Assembly (NCBI GenBank): GCA_039105265.1
Contig: JAPFFF010000020.1
Location: forward strand, 2,373,001-2,437,000
From: Tritrichomonas musculus
Lineage: Eukaryota > Parabasalia > Tritrichomonadida > Tritrichomonadidae
Reading direction: 5' to 3'
DNA: 64,000 bases
Below the pieces are notes generated by a model, which saw only the letters and a list, made by a program, of their open reading frames with translations, had not been told where the DNA came from and searched no databases. Position 1 is the stretch's first letter; each line of letters opens with the position of its first letter. Positions 1-9,117 of this stretch are shown here, piece after piece. The translations under genes were made by a program, and so were the position numbers.

Positions 1-1355
1 TCAAGACCATTTACCTTTGCACTTCCCTCAAAGATTTCTCGAGTGAGTTCTTGCGCAGGTACTAGCAATGGTGTTTGTAATTCTCGAACTAAACCTTGAT
101 ATGTTTCTTCTTTTAGTCCAAATCCTGCCAAGTTGCTACGTCCCAATTGTATTGTGCCACCGAGGACATCAAGGGTGATTTTTCCAACACTGAGGTTGAT
201 ATTGTCGTCGCTCTTCTTAACATCAGTAATTAAAGCACCTTCTACTTCTTCACTTATGATTTTCACATCATCTCCAGCATTGAGAACATAATCAGGATTG
301 GCAGCAGCTATCATAATCGCAAATGAAGCTTTATTGATGTCGTCCTTTGTTACTCCATATTTAGTGTAGTCGGCTTCTGTATAATGGAAGTCTATCGTCA
401 AAGGTTCTGCTTCATCATTATGTGTGTCTGCCCTACTTGCTGGATCTGTATCTGTGTAAGCTTTTCCTGCGTGTAGTCTTTGGTACTTAATGTGTAAGAC
501 TTGATTTGATGCTGGCTTTTCTGAGTAATGAACGACTATATTTGATGGTCTACCTACTTGTGTGAACTTGCGTGAGATTGGAACTACTGCTGGAATTTGT
601 TCTGTAATTTCTTTATCCTCCAAAAACTGCAATGTTTCTTTTACAATATTTGGATTTACTTGACACCATACCATTGCGCGAAGACTTGTTTTGACTTCCT
701 CTTCTATTTCACCACAGATAGCATTAGGGTAGAGTTGCCAAGCCTGAAGTACAAGTTGATCTGTAAATGGAATTGTGAGTTCAATAGTGAATGTATGTGG
801 CTGTCCATCAGCAATGTCTACTAAATCAATGTAGGTTCCACAGACAGATGGTGAGTATTGTGCAACGTTTTCCCAGATACTATGACTGAATTTACTAGAA
901 GCTTTGGCATCTCTAGGCTTGATACTGTTATACGCAAATGATTCCCTTTGTAGTTCATCTTGCCTGTATGCAGAGAGGAGTTTGTCATTTATCCAGAATC
1001 TACAGTCCTCATAGAATTCCACAGCATTTTTGAAGCCCACGAAGATTTTCATGAGTTTGTTCTTATCTGCTGAAACATCTATAGGGTCTGACAATTTAAT
1101 TCTGAAGTCGAGGAGTATAGTTGAGAATGATTTTTCTATTTGTGTTATTGTGTGTCCTGAATGTGTGAGCTTGATTCTGGTCTTGGTTCCAACAGGGAGT
1201 GGAGCGTCTTTGTCTTTAAACTCTTCCATAATGAATGAGAAAGAATTGTCGCCACCGTTTTTCTGTATTAAATTGCGCATCTTATTTTGGAAGAACCCGA
1301 GTACGTCACCTTCATCATTTCCTAAATTCTTGGTTTGAGCGTTGTAGTATGTCAT
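1..1355 (-). CDS. Maverick major capsid protein (double jelly-roll type), 3' part cut by window
   Basis: The reverse strand is open from ATG at 1355 to position 1 (about 451 codons) without a stop. It aligns by eye with the C-terminal half of the protein at 54446-58777 and with the partial protein starting at 63494. Shared features include a K-[IL]-F-V-G-F-K motif followed by a paired aromatic stretch, and S-[IL]-W-E-N-V in the middle. Major capsid proteins of Polintons have a double jelly-roll fold and form the hexons of a predicted icosahedral particle; that fold is inferred from family knowledge. It is divergent with the small gene at 1398, leaving only 42 bp for both promoters. Confidence 0.8.
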   Translation of the reverse strand, partial: MTYYNAQTKNLGNDEGDVLGFFQNKMRNLIQKNGGDNSFSFIMEEFKDKDAPLPVGTKTRIKLTHSGHTITQIEKSFSTILLDFRIKLSDPIDVSADKNKLMKIFVGFKNAVEFYEDCRFWINDKLLSAYRQDELQRESFAYNSIKPRDAKASSKFSHSIWENVAQYSPSVCGTYIDLVDIADGQPHTFTIELTIPFTDQLVLQAWQLYPNAICGEIEEEVKTSLRAMVWCQVNPNIVKETLQFLEDKEITEQIPAVVPISRKFTQVGRPSNIVVHYSEKPASNQVLHIKYQRLHAGKAYTDTDPASRADTHNDEAEPLTIDFHYTEADYTKYGVTKDDINKASFAIMIAAANPDYVLNAGDDVKIISEEVEGALITDVKKSDDNINLSVGKITLDVLGGTIQLGRSNLAGFGLKEETYQGLVRELQTPLLVPAQELTREIFEGSAKVNGL

Positions 1356-1397
1356 TTCAGTTTCAAAAAAAGTATCTTTTTCCACGAATTCAAAATC

Positions 1398-1652
1398 ATG
1401 GCTTTCGGAAGTTTCTTCAAAAAGATAGCAAAAGGCGTTAAAAATGTCGTAAGTAAAGCAGCACCAATAGTATCCAAAGTAGCAAAAGCAGTAGCTCCAG
1501 TCTTCGGTGGTACAGTCGGAAATGTTCTCAATACTATAGGCAATTTTGCAGACAAAGCAGATTCTTGGGTAAATGGAGACAAAAATAGCAGCGGAACAAA
1601 TGCAATTGGGGTCAGAAATGTAAACAGATTTGATGTCCCTATGTTGAAGTAG
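1398..1652 (+). CDS. small amphipathic virion-type protein (84 aa)
   Basis: ATG at 1398 begins MAFGSFFKKIAKG; the in-frame sequence upstream overlaps the capsid gene start and looks non-coding. The N-terminal half is a run of lysines alternating with alanine, valine and isoleucine, fitting an amphipathic helix. The C-terminus is polar and Asn-rich. A protein with a similar amphipathic-then-hydrophobic layout lies two genes before the capsid gene in Mav2 (62170). Position and composition suggest a minor virion or membrane-active protein, comparable in style to adenovirus pVI, but no catalytic or family motif proves this. Confidence 0.6.
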   Translation: MAFGSFFKKIAKGVKNVVSKAAPIVSKVAKAVAPVFGGTVGNVLNTIGNFADKADSWVNGDKNSSGTNAIGVRNVNRFDVPMLK

Positions 1653-1693
1653 GTCTGAATTCCGACTGACTTCTATCACTCAAAAATAAATAA

Positions 1694-1808
1694 CACAATC
1701 CGTCACCTCACTAATGTTTTTGCACAATCTGTCATCTCACTAATGTTTTTGCACAATCTGTCACCTCATCAATGTTTTTGCACAATCCGTCACCTCATCA
1801 ATGTTTTT
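1694..1808. repeat. 29-bp tandem repeat, four copies
   Basis: Four consecutive 29-bp units, each starting CACAATC[CT]GTCA and ending AATGTTTTT, lie in the gap between the 84-aa gene and the next gene. They differ by a few substitutions. Similar short tandem arrays fill other Mav1 intergenic gaps (3161-3230, 5090-5660). Function unknown. Confidence 0.9.
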
Positions 1809-1920
1809 CCATATCAGCAGTACAATTTTTTTCTCACTTCTTCATCTAGTGGCGGATCTTCATCAGGGAGTACAGAATAAATTTCCACACACAATCGTAA
1901 AAACTCAACTATGATTAAAC

Positions 1921-2307
1921 ATGAAAGAAGAACATTTGTTATTATCATTTTTGTTCGTATTAAAGATGTCAGAAATTAAAATACTCCAACCTATCACAAA
2001 TTATATCAAAGAGTTTGATTCCCCAGATGAGTTCAACTTATTCTACAACAAGCATAAAGAAGAAATAGACAGCACCACAACTCACAAACTCAACAAGCTC
2101 TATCACATCAAAGGTTACAGAATTACCAAAATCAAAGATGTTTTAATGTTGAAGAAGCACGAGGAGAAGGCCGAGTATGTAAAGAAGCACGAGGAGAAGA
2201 AGCACGTAGAGGAGCCAGAAATGAATGTACAAGAAGAGATACACCAAATGAAAGAGACTATAAACAGGATCATACAATTCTTAAATCCTCCACAAGATAA
2301 ATCATGA
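1921..2307 (+). CDS. Maverick conserved hypothetical, Lys/Glu-rich
   Basis: 128 residues from ATG 1921; a second Met at 1966 (MSEIKILQP) is an equally good start because residues 1-15 are a hydrophobic leader of doubtful value. The middle has a T-T-H-K-L-N-K-L-Y-x-I-K-G-Y-R-I-T-K-I-K motif that looks like a small basic DNA- or protein-binding module. A charged stretch with repeated K-K-H-E-E-K follows, then a C-terminal helix likely to form a coiled coil. It overlaps the ATPase gene on the other strand by 6 bp (tail to tail). The 198-aa protein at 62854 in Mav2 occupies a comparable place beside the capsid gene. Function not known. Confidence 0.65.
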   Translation: MKEEHLLLSFLFVLKMSEIKILQPITNYIKEFDSPDEFNLFYNKHKEEIDSTTTHKLNKLYHIKGYRITKIKDVLMLKKHEEKAEYVKKHEEKKHVEEPEMNVQEEIHQMKETINRIIQFLNPPQDKS

Positions 2308-3111
2308 ATGTGCGCGCACCATAGTTTCTCCTCCTTCTGTCACATGTACTATCATATAAGGACGTTTATTTTTCATTTCTGACATAGTTTTGTACATATC
2401 ATAGAATTCATCAAAAGTTAAGTTACTCGCGGACTGTGAATATATGAAGTGGAGTTGCTGTTTGTTGAAGCACGGGAAGATAAATAATGTTGTGATCTCG
2501 TTCTTGATATGCGGTGCGAGGCCTTTCCATGATTGAATCAGCAAGAAGTAAGATATGTTTGTGTGTCTGCAGCGGCGTAGTTGTTGTGAGAAATATGATT
2601 CTGGTGCCGCGAACAATTTTGAATTTGCTATATCATCAAAGAGTATAAGAGTATGTAGGGTGTCTTTGCTGAAGTCATGAACGTGTAACACTTGAAACAT
2701 ATCCTCCATCTGTCCATCATCTATTTTTTCCTCTAAATTCTCTCTCTTTATCATATAGTACAAGTTTTTAGCAGAGATTAATTCTTGAATGGCATCCTTA
2801 CAATTTTTCTCACTTACTACTATATATGGAATTTGAATGAACGTCTTCAGTGACTGCCAACTCTTATCATTCTCATCTCCGTTCTTCGTAACATATATTA
2901 ACAAATGATGTGTACTTAGAAGTGATATTTTAATGATTTCCTGTAGTGCTATCACAGTTTTTCCCATAGACTGTTTTCCTACTATAACATTCACAGAGTT
3001 GTAGCGAACATCTATATCATTGTGGATTTCATCTATGCTACTTCCACATAAGTTATTTTTGTTTATCTCTAGTGCTTGTGATACTATGTCATGAACTTTT
3101 TCTAGACTCAT
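2302..3111 (-). CDS. Maverick FtsK/A32-like DNA packaging ATPase
   Basis: From ATG 3111 the protein has 269 residues; the frame is open nine codons further to a GTG at 3138, close behind a TATTTTT box (3148-3154). Walker A is G-K-Q-S-M-G-K-T and Walker B is L-I-L-F-D-D-I, with a later L-L-I-Q-S-W segment fitting the sensor region. Such ATPases pump element DNA into capsids and are a hallmark of Polintons. Related proteins in the window are the 313-aa ATPase at 59633 (V-S-K-N-G after strand 2, matching V-T-K-N-G here) and the split ATPase of Mav2. Length is normal and no break is seen. Confidence 0.85.
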   Translation of the reverse strand: MSLEKVHDIVSQALEINKNNLCGSSIDEIHNDIDVRYNSVNVIVGKQSMGKTVIALQEIIKISLLSTHHLLIYVTKNGDENDKSWQSLKTFIQIPYIVVSEKNCKDAIQELISAKNLYYMIKRENLEEKIDDGQMEDMFQVLHVHDFSKDTLHTLILFDDIANSKLFAAPESYFSQQLRRCRHTNISYFLLIQSWKGLAPHIKNEITTLFIFPCFNKQQLHFIYSQSASNLTFDEFYDMYKTMSEMKNKRPYMIVHVTEGGETMVRAHS

Positions 3112-3160
3112 TTTGCTGTTGGTAAATTGGGAAAGCACAGTAGCGGCAAAAATAAATAAC

Positions 3161-3230
3161 TCTCACTTATGGTTCCCTTCTCATTCATGGTTCCTCTCAT
3201 TTATGGTTCCTCTCATTCATGGTTCCCTTC
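3161..3230. repeat. 16-bp tandem repeat (TCTCATTCATGGTTCC)
   Basis: About four imperfect copies of TCTCA[CT]TTATGGTTCC or TCTCATTCATGGTTCC between the ATPase gene and the next reverse-strand gene. Related single copies occur near 4615-4655 and near 10340. They may have arisen by slippage. Confidence 0.8.
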
Positions 3231-4586
3231 TTATTGCCTTCTTCGTTGTGGTGGTGGTTGTGCATTTGGATCAAATGGTATGTTGTTAGCTTGGCAGTAT
3301 TGTATGATAGTAGTTTTGAGTATATTAATGATGTTATTTCTTGTGTTAGTTTTGGTTTGTGTATCTCCGTAGTACAAGTCACTTATGTTTCCAGTCACAA
3401 TATCATCAATTTCATCTCTGCAATCCTTCTTAGCTTTGGCAACAGCGGTAGGATTATTACCATCTATACCATATTTGTTCAATATAGGATTAATAAATAC
3501 TGTTTGCCATAAGTGTGCTGTAGCTCTAGCAATAATAGGCAATTTAACTTCTGCTGGTAAATTCTGAATTGGAGCAATAGCATACTTAAGTGTGAGTTCT
3601 TTATCGAGAAGGTATTTCCTGAATCTCTGGTATGGTGAAAGTCTCTTAGCTTTACGAACAGAGTAGCCAGTAGTGTTAACACCATCTGGAAATCCTCTAT
3701 AGCCTGGCATAACATTACCAATATTTCTAGGATCATTGCTGTCATCATCAATATAGTGTAAGTTATGAAATTGTTCACGAATCCACTTATTCTTAGGATT
3801 TCCTGATCTGTCTTTTCTTAGTGGGAATTGTTGGTAGTAAGCAAGGTCATGTGGGAATTTAGAGATTGTAGTTGTGTAGCCATTTACGTATAAAGGTTGG
3901 TTTCTTGAATTATATACAACAACATCAGGAATTCCATCATTGTTGATATCAGTCAAGTTTGTAATTTCTGCTGGTCCATTGGGGTCTTTTTTGTTGAGAA
4001 ACCATTTTGCATTTGGTTTTGCTTTTAAGTTATGTTTTTTGATCATATGATCTGCACCTGCTGGAGATATTGCTTGTTTTACTCTAGTGATATCACGTTT
4101 CATGTTTAGGATTAATTTTGCAAGATCGTCCATACCAACTTTAGAAGTGAAACCACCTGGATTAATGCTGCTGACCTTTTCTGTTATACCTTTTATTAAC
4201 CACTGTCTTGCATATGCTCTTTGTTGTTCTGTAGTTCCAAAGAGTTCATCCATGTCTTCTGGTTTAATGGCAGTACCATTGAGCTTATTAAACATTGTAA
4301 GTAAGTCAGCATCAGTATTTGTATGGCCCATGATTTCTTGAACATTGCCATTTCTAGGATCCATGTAATTAGGAAGTCCATAACTCTTGAAATCTCTATC
4401 TCTAGGCGTCTTGTTCCACTGTGCTCCTGGTGCAAACTGTGATGGTAACTGTGCTCTTTGTACTTGTGCTTGTGGGCGCCATAATTGCTGTGGAATTGTA
4501 TCTATATCGAAATTATTTAACCGTTCATCATCAATATCTATTTCTTGTCGTTGTTGTTGTTGTTGTTGTTGTTGCGGCTGTTCCAT
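3231..4586 (-). CDS. Maverick FG-GAP-like putative structural protein (451 aa)
   Basis: Start chosen at ATG 4586 (MEQPQQ), preceded 14 bp upstream by a TATTTTT box (4601-4607); the open frame above it is repeat-derived. The protein opens with a polyglutamine run encoded by CAA repeats. In the middle it has D-I-N-N-D-G-I-P-D-V-V-V-Y followed by V-N-G-Y-T-T, the calcium-loop pattern of FG-GAP/dockerin-like repeats (DxNxDGxxD). The C-terminal part is basic and ends P-P-P-Q-R-R-R-Q. Size and position among virion genes suggest a structural or scaffold role. I do not recognise a named family with certainty, and no counterpart is visible in Mav3. Confidence 0.7.
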   Translation of the reverse strand: MEQPQQQQQQQQRQEIDIDDERLNNFDIDTIPQQLWRPQAQVQRAQLPSQFAPGAQWNKTPRDRDFKSYGLPNYMDPRNGNVQEIMGHTNTDADLLTMFNKLNGTAIKPEDMDELFGTTEQQRAYARQWLIKGITEKVSSINPGGFTSKVGMDDLAKLILNMKRDITRVKQAISPAGADHMIKKHNLKAKPNAKWFLNKKDPNGPAEITNLTDINNDGIPDVVVYNSRNQPLYVNGYTTTISKFPHDLAYYQQFPLRKDRSGNPKNKWIREQFHNLHYIDDDSNDPRNIGNVMPGYRGFPDGVNTTGYSVRKAKRLSPYQRFRKYLLDKELTLKYAIAPIQNLPAEVKLPIIARATAHLWQTVFINPILNKYGIDGNNPTAVAKAKKDCRDEIDDIVTGNISDLYYGDTQTKTNTRNNIINILKTTIIQYCQANNIPFDPNAQPPPQRRRQ

Positions 4587-4692
4587 TTTTAAATTTTCAG
4601 AAAAATAACATAAATGGTTCTCACAAATTGCAAAACATAAATGGTTCTCACAAATGAAGAAGCAACGATAATTTCTTTTCTTTTTCATAAAA

Positions 4693-5025
4693 ATGGTCAA
4701 AACTTACTACATCACCAAAGACTACATCAATAATTTACCATCAGAATTTACAAGCAGCTTAAACAAAAGATATATTTCCTTTCAATACTGTCGTGCAACT
4801 TGTAAAGGATATCTTGATGGCGAAACTGAAATTCATTGTAGCTTTATACAGAGAGATGAGTATTGTGATTCTCTAGTGTGGTATGCTAATGTTGTACCTC
4901 CTGATGATAATAGAAAATATGAATTTGTAGGTACGAAAAGACAGTTTAAAGTATGGTTTACAGACACGAATGGTAACATTATTGAGCCTGACAACTTTAC
5001 ACTATTTCTGAAATTAGAATATTGA
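4693..5025 (+). CDS. Maverick hypothetical, beta-rich, 110 aa
   Basis: ATG at 4693, stop at 5025. The protein is rich in aromatic and beta-branched residues with alternating pattern and ends in F-T-L-F-L-K-L-E-Y. The closing segment (K-V-W-F-T-D ... N-F-T-L-F-L) resembles in pattern the end of the 470-aa protein of Mav2 (F-W-I-E-C-Y ... V-V-L-T-M-D-V-V-F-L), so both may end in the same kind of beta sandwich, for example a single jelly-roll minor capsid domain. That comparison is by eye and weak. It is divergent from the gene at 3231-4586. Confidence 0.55.
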   Translation: MVKTYYITKDYINNLPSEFTSSLNKRYISFQYCRATCKGYLDGETEIHCSFIQRDEYCDSLVWYANVVPPDDNRKYEFVGTKRQFKVWFTDTNGNIIEPDNFTLFLKLEY

Positions 5026-5668
5026 AGCACTATCGATAAGAGAAACCTCGCGAAAGCTCGGATTGAGCTAAATGATACCTGCAATACTGACTTTCGCACA
5101 TGATACCTGCAATACTGACATCTATTTTTGTTATTCTCATTTCTGATCTTCATCTCTGATACTCTCATTTCTGATTTTCATAATTGCTATTCTCATTTCT
5201 GACTTTCATCAATGATACCTACAATCTGACTTTCATAATGCTATTCTCATTTCTGATTTTCATCAATGCTACCTACAATACTGATTTTCATAATTGTTAC
5301 TCTACTTATCAATTCTCTGTTTTGTTACTCTACTTATCAAATTTCTGTTTTACTATTCTTGACAAACCTTCCGAGTTAGTAGTGTAAATATCAAAAATCA
5401 GTATGCAGTAGGAGTATTAAATGAGGTCATTTGATAGTGAGAGTAGTTTCTCGGAAGTCTGGAATAGAATATCACATGTAGGTTTCAATATTGTTGGTAG
5501 CAATTATGAAAATCAGTATAGGGAATAGTTTTTTGAGATTTCATTTTTACCACTACCATTTCTCTTTCTCAGATGTGTAAATATCATTCATGAAAGTCAA
5601 TATTGTAGGTAGCATTGATGAAAATCAGAAATGAGAATATCATTCATGTAAGTTGCTATTGTAAGTAA
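5026..5668. repeat. intergenic gap with degenerate forward and inverted short repeats
   Basis: No gene is visible. The left half has many copies of a roughly 25-bp motif around TTTCTGATTTTCAT and GATACCTGCAATACTGA; the right half has reverse complements (GAAAATCAGAAATGAGAA, near 5503 and 5620). Left and right could pair into a long stem. The last copies run directly into the start region of the fibre-like gene. Confidence 0.75.
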
Positions 5669-8236
5669 TTGTTGGTTATCACTATTGTAAGTATTGTTGT
5701 TGTTGGACTTTTCTTTTTATATCAAATGACAGGAATACTAACAAAGAAAAATGTTGAGGATGGTGCCTTTGTATGTAGCAATTCTGGAAACAACAACACT
5801 GACTATGAATCTATATATGTTAAAGATGATGTTATTGTTGATGGAGATATGATTCTTGGAGGAATTTCTATAAAATCACAGCTTGTAAATCATGAAGAGA
5901 GAATCGCAGCTGTTGAAAATAAAGACATGACCATATATGCCAAGAAAGATGAAATACCAGACCTTACTCCATATGTGAAGAAAGATGAAATTGTTACAGT
6001 AGATTTGAGTCCATATGTTCTAAAAACTGAATTAGCAGAAGATCATTATACCGCTGCACAAGTAGAAGAGAAATTTGTTGACGAAGATGAACTAGCATAT
6101 GAATTTAATAAGTATGAGACCAAAGAAGTTGCCGAAGAGAAGTATGCACTCAAAACTGATATCCCTACTGTTGATCTTACTCCTTATGCACTCAAAACTG
6201 AATTACCAACAATAATAAACTCACAACATGATACCACTAATGATGTTGCTGTACCTACTGTAAAACTGGTTGAAGATAAATTATTTGCGTATGACCAAGA
6301 AAAGAATGAAATATATAACAGGAAAGATTGCACTCTAGCTATAAAGGCTGTGTTTGAAGATGGAACTTCTACCTCTTTCACTGTTTCACATAATGTAAGC
6401 ATAAATGACAAAGAAGTATATGTAAAAATAGAAGATACAGTTGATTATGTTGCTTATGAGAGTGACAAAGTTGGATATATCAAGTGTAATGTAGAGAGTG
6501 AAACTACAATATTGTTTGTAAAGACTATCACAGAAAATGTTTTTACTTATGGCGATTATACTTATAATGTTAGTAATGGTAGAATCACAACTCTAGAAAC
6601 AGTAGCGAAGTTAACAAAGTTTATTCCAAGTATAGTTTACAATGATAAGGTTGTCAAGTTTGGTAAAATTCAGCTTAACGCTAATTGTCCTGCAAGTATC
6701 TCTGTTGCTACTGATTTCAATGGTAGAGATATAACTTCTTTGTATTCATTCGGAAATTGTTCTAAAACTGTAATTCATATAGATTTCACTAACTTTGATA
6801 TTTCTAATGTTACAATTTGCTCAGATTTTGCAAATAAGTGTAATAACCTAGAGACTATAAAATTTGATAAGAGATATAGTAATAATTTATGTAAGTATTT
6901 CGATTGGATGTTTATAGAATGTCGTAAACTAAAGGAAGTTGATTTATCTATGTTCTATTCGAGGAATGTGGAAAAGATTGGAAGTATATTTATGGCTTGT
7001 GAAGTTTTAGAAGTTATAGATATTTCAAACTTAATCATAACAGCCATGTCTCAGTCGTGTACCAGTATGTTTTATAATTGTCGTAACCTAAAAATATTGT
7101 ATATACATGATAGCATGTATGATCTTATTTCTTACGCTTTTGAGTACCGTATTAACGAAAAATTAGTGAAATCAACTTATAAAGGCAGAGAGTGTTATAT
7201 TCCAGAAAATTATCTTGAAGAAGTACGTAATAGTGATTGTGCTCTGAAAAGTGATATTCCTAATGTTGATCTCGAACCTTATGCTCTCAAAACTGATATT
7301 CCTACTGTTGATCTAGAACCTTATGCACTCAAAACTGATGTAGAAAATGCAAAAACAAATGTTATCAATATTGATTTTGACAAGATGACACCAATTGAGA
7401 TAGAAATCAAAAATGAGAAATACTGTGTTAAAGACATTGACGCGCTATACGATGTTGTCAATGTATATATTGATGCTACTAATGCTGATGGAACTAAGAA
7501 ATATAAAGGCTTCAGTACTAGTTTCGAACCTGTGGATCCAGGAATTTTCGAAGTCAGAAGTGACTCATTTGATACATTCTGGGTGTCTGATACTGTTATA
7601 TCTGATGCCTATTACGGAACAACCTCATTAAAAGTAAAAGATTTCTACATTGTTAATGAACCAGCATCCGAGTCAAAAACTGTGTACTCCACAAAAATTA
7701 TAGATCATGAATTGACAAAAAAGGTAGATTATAACCCTCAAGATCCTGTTGTTTATGAATCTATGTTGAAGGAATATGGAAACAGCACAACTATTACACA
7801 TCTCGCACCTATAGAAGCTGGGGAAGAAATATCTGACTTCAAAGTTGGAAAGCCTGTGTTTATGTCAGGTCATGTGTACAAGAGAGAGAATGCCAGTAGC
7901 TGCGAGCCCTCGCGACGAAGCTGTGTTTGGATTTCATCATCAGCAACAGACAGTACTGATTGTATATGTTCTGTAGTCATAGATGGATCATGGAAAGAGT
8001 TTGTTGGTGTTGTTACTAATGTGGATGAAGAAAACGGTAATATAACTTTTGCTACACATGGAGACTACCTTTTCTATGTTGACGATGCTAACATTTATGC
8101 TGTAGGAGATGTGCTGTTGTATGATGGCAGGATCTTAGATGAGGATTATGCTATGACTTTACGCATTCAGCAATCAATAGTTGGAAAAGTAAGTGCAAAA
8201 ATAAATGAACATACACTAGCATTATTCAAATCGTGA
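5669..8236 (+). CDS. fibre-like membrane-anchored protein with DUF285/BspA-like repeats
   Basis: The open frame starts after a stop at 5666. Its first 19 codons encode a clear transmembrane segment (VITIVSIVVVGLFFLY), but this contains no ATG; the first ATG is at 5726 and would lose it. So translation begins at a TTG, or the start lies behind a frameshift in the repeats upstream. Residues ~75-185 and ~535-560 contain repeated [DE]-L-x-P-Y-[AV]-L-K-T-[DE] units like phage tail-fibre shafts. Residues ~310-520 have D-F-x-N-x-D-I-S-N-V-x-x-x-x-x-F-x-x-C-x-x-L-E repeats typical of DUF285/BspA-like LRRs. The C-terminus (~690-855) is a beta-rich domain with A-T-H-G-D-Y-L-F and V-G-D-V-L-L-Y-D-G. Likely a virion fibre or cell-binding protein; role inferred from architecture only. 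Confidence 0.7.
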   Translation: MLVITIVSIVVVGLFFLYQMTGILTKKNVEDGAFVCSNSGNNNTDYESIYVKDDVIVDGDMILGGISIKSQLVNHEERIAAVENKDMTIYAKKDEIPDLTPYVKKDEIVTVDLSPYVLKTELAEDHYTAAQVEEKFVDEDELAYEFNKYETKEVAEEKYALKTDIPTVDLTPYALKTELPTIINSQHDTTNDVAVPTVKLVEDKLFAYDQEKNEIYNRKDCTLAIKAVFEDGTSTSFTVSHNVSINDKEVYVKIEDTVDYVAYESDKVGYIKCNVESETTILFVKTITENVFTYGDYTYNVSNGRITTLETVAKLTKFIPSIVYNDKVVKFGKIQLNANCPASISVATDFNGRDITSLYSFGNCSKTVIHIDFTNFDISNVTICSDFANKCNNLETIKFDKRYSNNLCKYFDWMFIECRKLKEVDLSMFYSRNVEKIGSIFMACEVLEVIDISNLIITAMSQSCTSMFYNCRNLKILYIHDSMYDLISYAFEYRINEKLVKSTYKGRECYIPENYLEEVRNSDCALKSDIPNVDLEPYALKTDIPTVDLEPYALKTDVENAKTNVINIDFDKMTPIEIEIKNEKYCVKDIDALYDVVNVYIDATNADGTKKYKGFSTSFEPVDPGIFEVRSDSFDTFWVSDTVISDAYYGTTSLKVKDFYIVNEPASESKTVYSTKIIDHELTKKVDYNPQDPVVYESMLKEYGNSTTITHLAPIEAGEEISDFKVGKPVFMSGHVYKRENASSCEPSRRSCVWISSSATDSTDCICSVVIDGSWKEFVGVVTNVDEENGNITFATHGDYLFYVDDANIYAVGDVLLYDGRILDEDYAMTLRIQQSIVGKVSAKINEHTLALFKS

Positions 8237-8334
8237 GAGACATTCATTCATGGTTGCTATCATTGCTTACACTACAATCTTCAAGCTCACACCATATCTT
8301 ATAAATTGTGTATAGATTTCGTTATAACCATACT

Positions 8335-8832
8335 TTAGATCTTCAGCTTTGTTATTTTTGTATACCAGAATTTTGTCGATCTTGATGAACTTACTATTGG
8401 AGGGCTACACCCACACCCAACATCTGACTCATCTAATACTAACTCAATTTTGTCGGCATCTGTTAAAAGTTTAATCATGTTCATCAGCAATTTACTATCA
8501 CAAACTACATAACTATTGATTTTCAGAGGATTTGTTTCATACATGGCAACCAGCATTTCTAGAAATTTGTTTTTCTTCTCAAGTGAATCAAGTTCAGTGC
8601 CCAAATCTGCTATACCTCTGCTTGTTGCTTGTACTGATGGAAATGCTGATGGTGTCGTCTGTGAAGTAAAATTTACTGGAGACACTTGAGGATATGTAAC
8701 TTGTGGTGGATTAGGAGGTTGGGTACTTTTGTTAGGAGTTATTTTTATGTTAACATTTGTGTTCTGCTCTTGTTTTACACTAGCGTCATTCTCACTTGAT
8801 AAAATTCTAGCTTGGCGAAGAGTGTTAGACAT
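8335..8832 (-). CDS. Maverick conserved protein with ARILSSENDASVKQEQN N-terminus (165 aa)
   Basis: ATG at 8832. The N-terminal peptide ARILSSENDASVKQEQN is identical in the protein at 58820-59452 of Mav3. A Pro/Thr-rich linker follows, then a conserved C-terminal domain with K-N-K-F-L-E-[MI]-L and Y-E-T-N-P-L, ending near a Cys cluster (G-C-G-C here, G-C-T-G-C in Mav3). The two copies differ at many synonymous sites, so the match reflects selection on protein. Function unknown; conservation between two divergent Mavericks makes it a core element gene. Confidence 0.75.
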   Translation of the reverse strand: MSNTLRQARILSSENDASVKQEQNTNVNIKITPNKSTQPPNPPQVTYPQVSPVNFTSQTTPSAFPSVQATSRGIADLGTELDSLEKKNKFLEMLVAMYETNPLKINSYVVCDSKLLMNMIKLLTDADKIELVLDESDVGCGCSPPIVSSSRSTKFWYTKITKLKI

Positions 8833-8859
8833 TTAATAACCAACAAGAAACAAAAATGC

Positions 8860-9097
8860 TCATGAATAATAATTAGAAATTGCTCGGTTTAATAATCTTC
8901 TAACTCTCATATCTCTCTCATATTTGGCTTGTAATTTCTGTCTTTTCATAATTCCTTTCTCATCTTCGGGCATAGGTGTATTAAGAACTCGTCTGTAATA
9001 TTGAAGTCTACTGTTGATCTGTTTTAATGTTTGAGTTGCAAATGTACTTCTCTGATGTGGTCTTCGCGAAGTGAGCGGGCTGTAACGTCATTGACAT
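8860..9097 (-). pseudogene. small basic protein gene broken by a one-base frameshift
   Basis: On the reverse strand an ATG at 9097 starts MSMTLQPAHF, but this frame stops after 29 codons. A second frame, open from about 9090 down to a stop at 8860-8862, encodes a basic, helical C-terminus ending R-R-L-L-N-R-A-I-S-N-Y-Y-S. The total length of 238 bp is one base over a multiple of three, which fits a single indel between 9010 and 9090. The gene would be divergent with the integrase gene. No family recognised. Confidence 0.55.
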
Positions 9098-9117
9098 TTT
9101 TAGTTGAAATAAAAAGT

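Noticed and set aside
4587-4700. Longer N-terminus of the 451-aa Mav1 protein
   Set aside because: The extension is made of repeated AAATGGTTCTCACAAAT units and runs through the promoter-like box.
9031-9117. Longer N-terminus of Mav1 integrase
   Set aside because: The extension uses a non-ATG start and overlaps the broken reverse-strand gene; the ATG at 9118 fits better.
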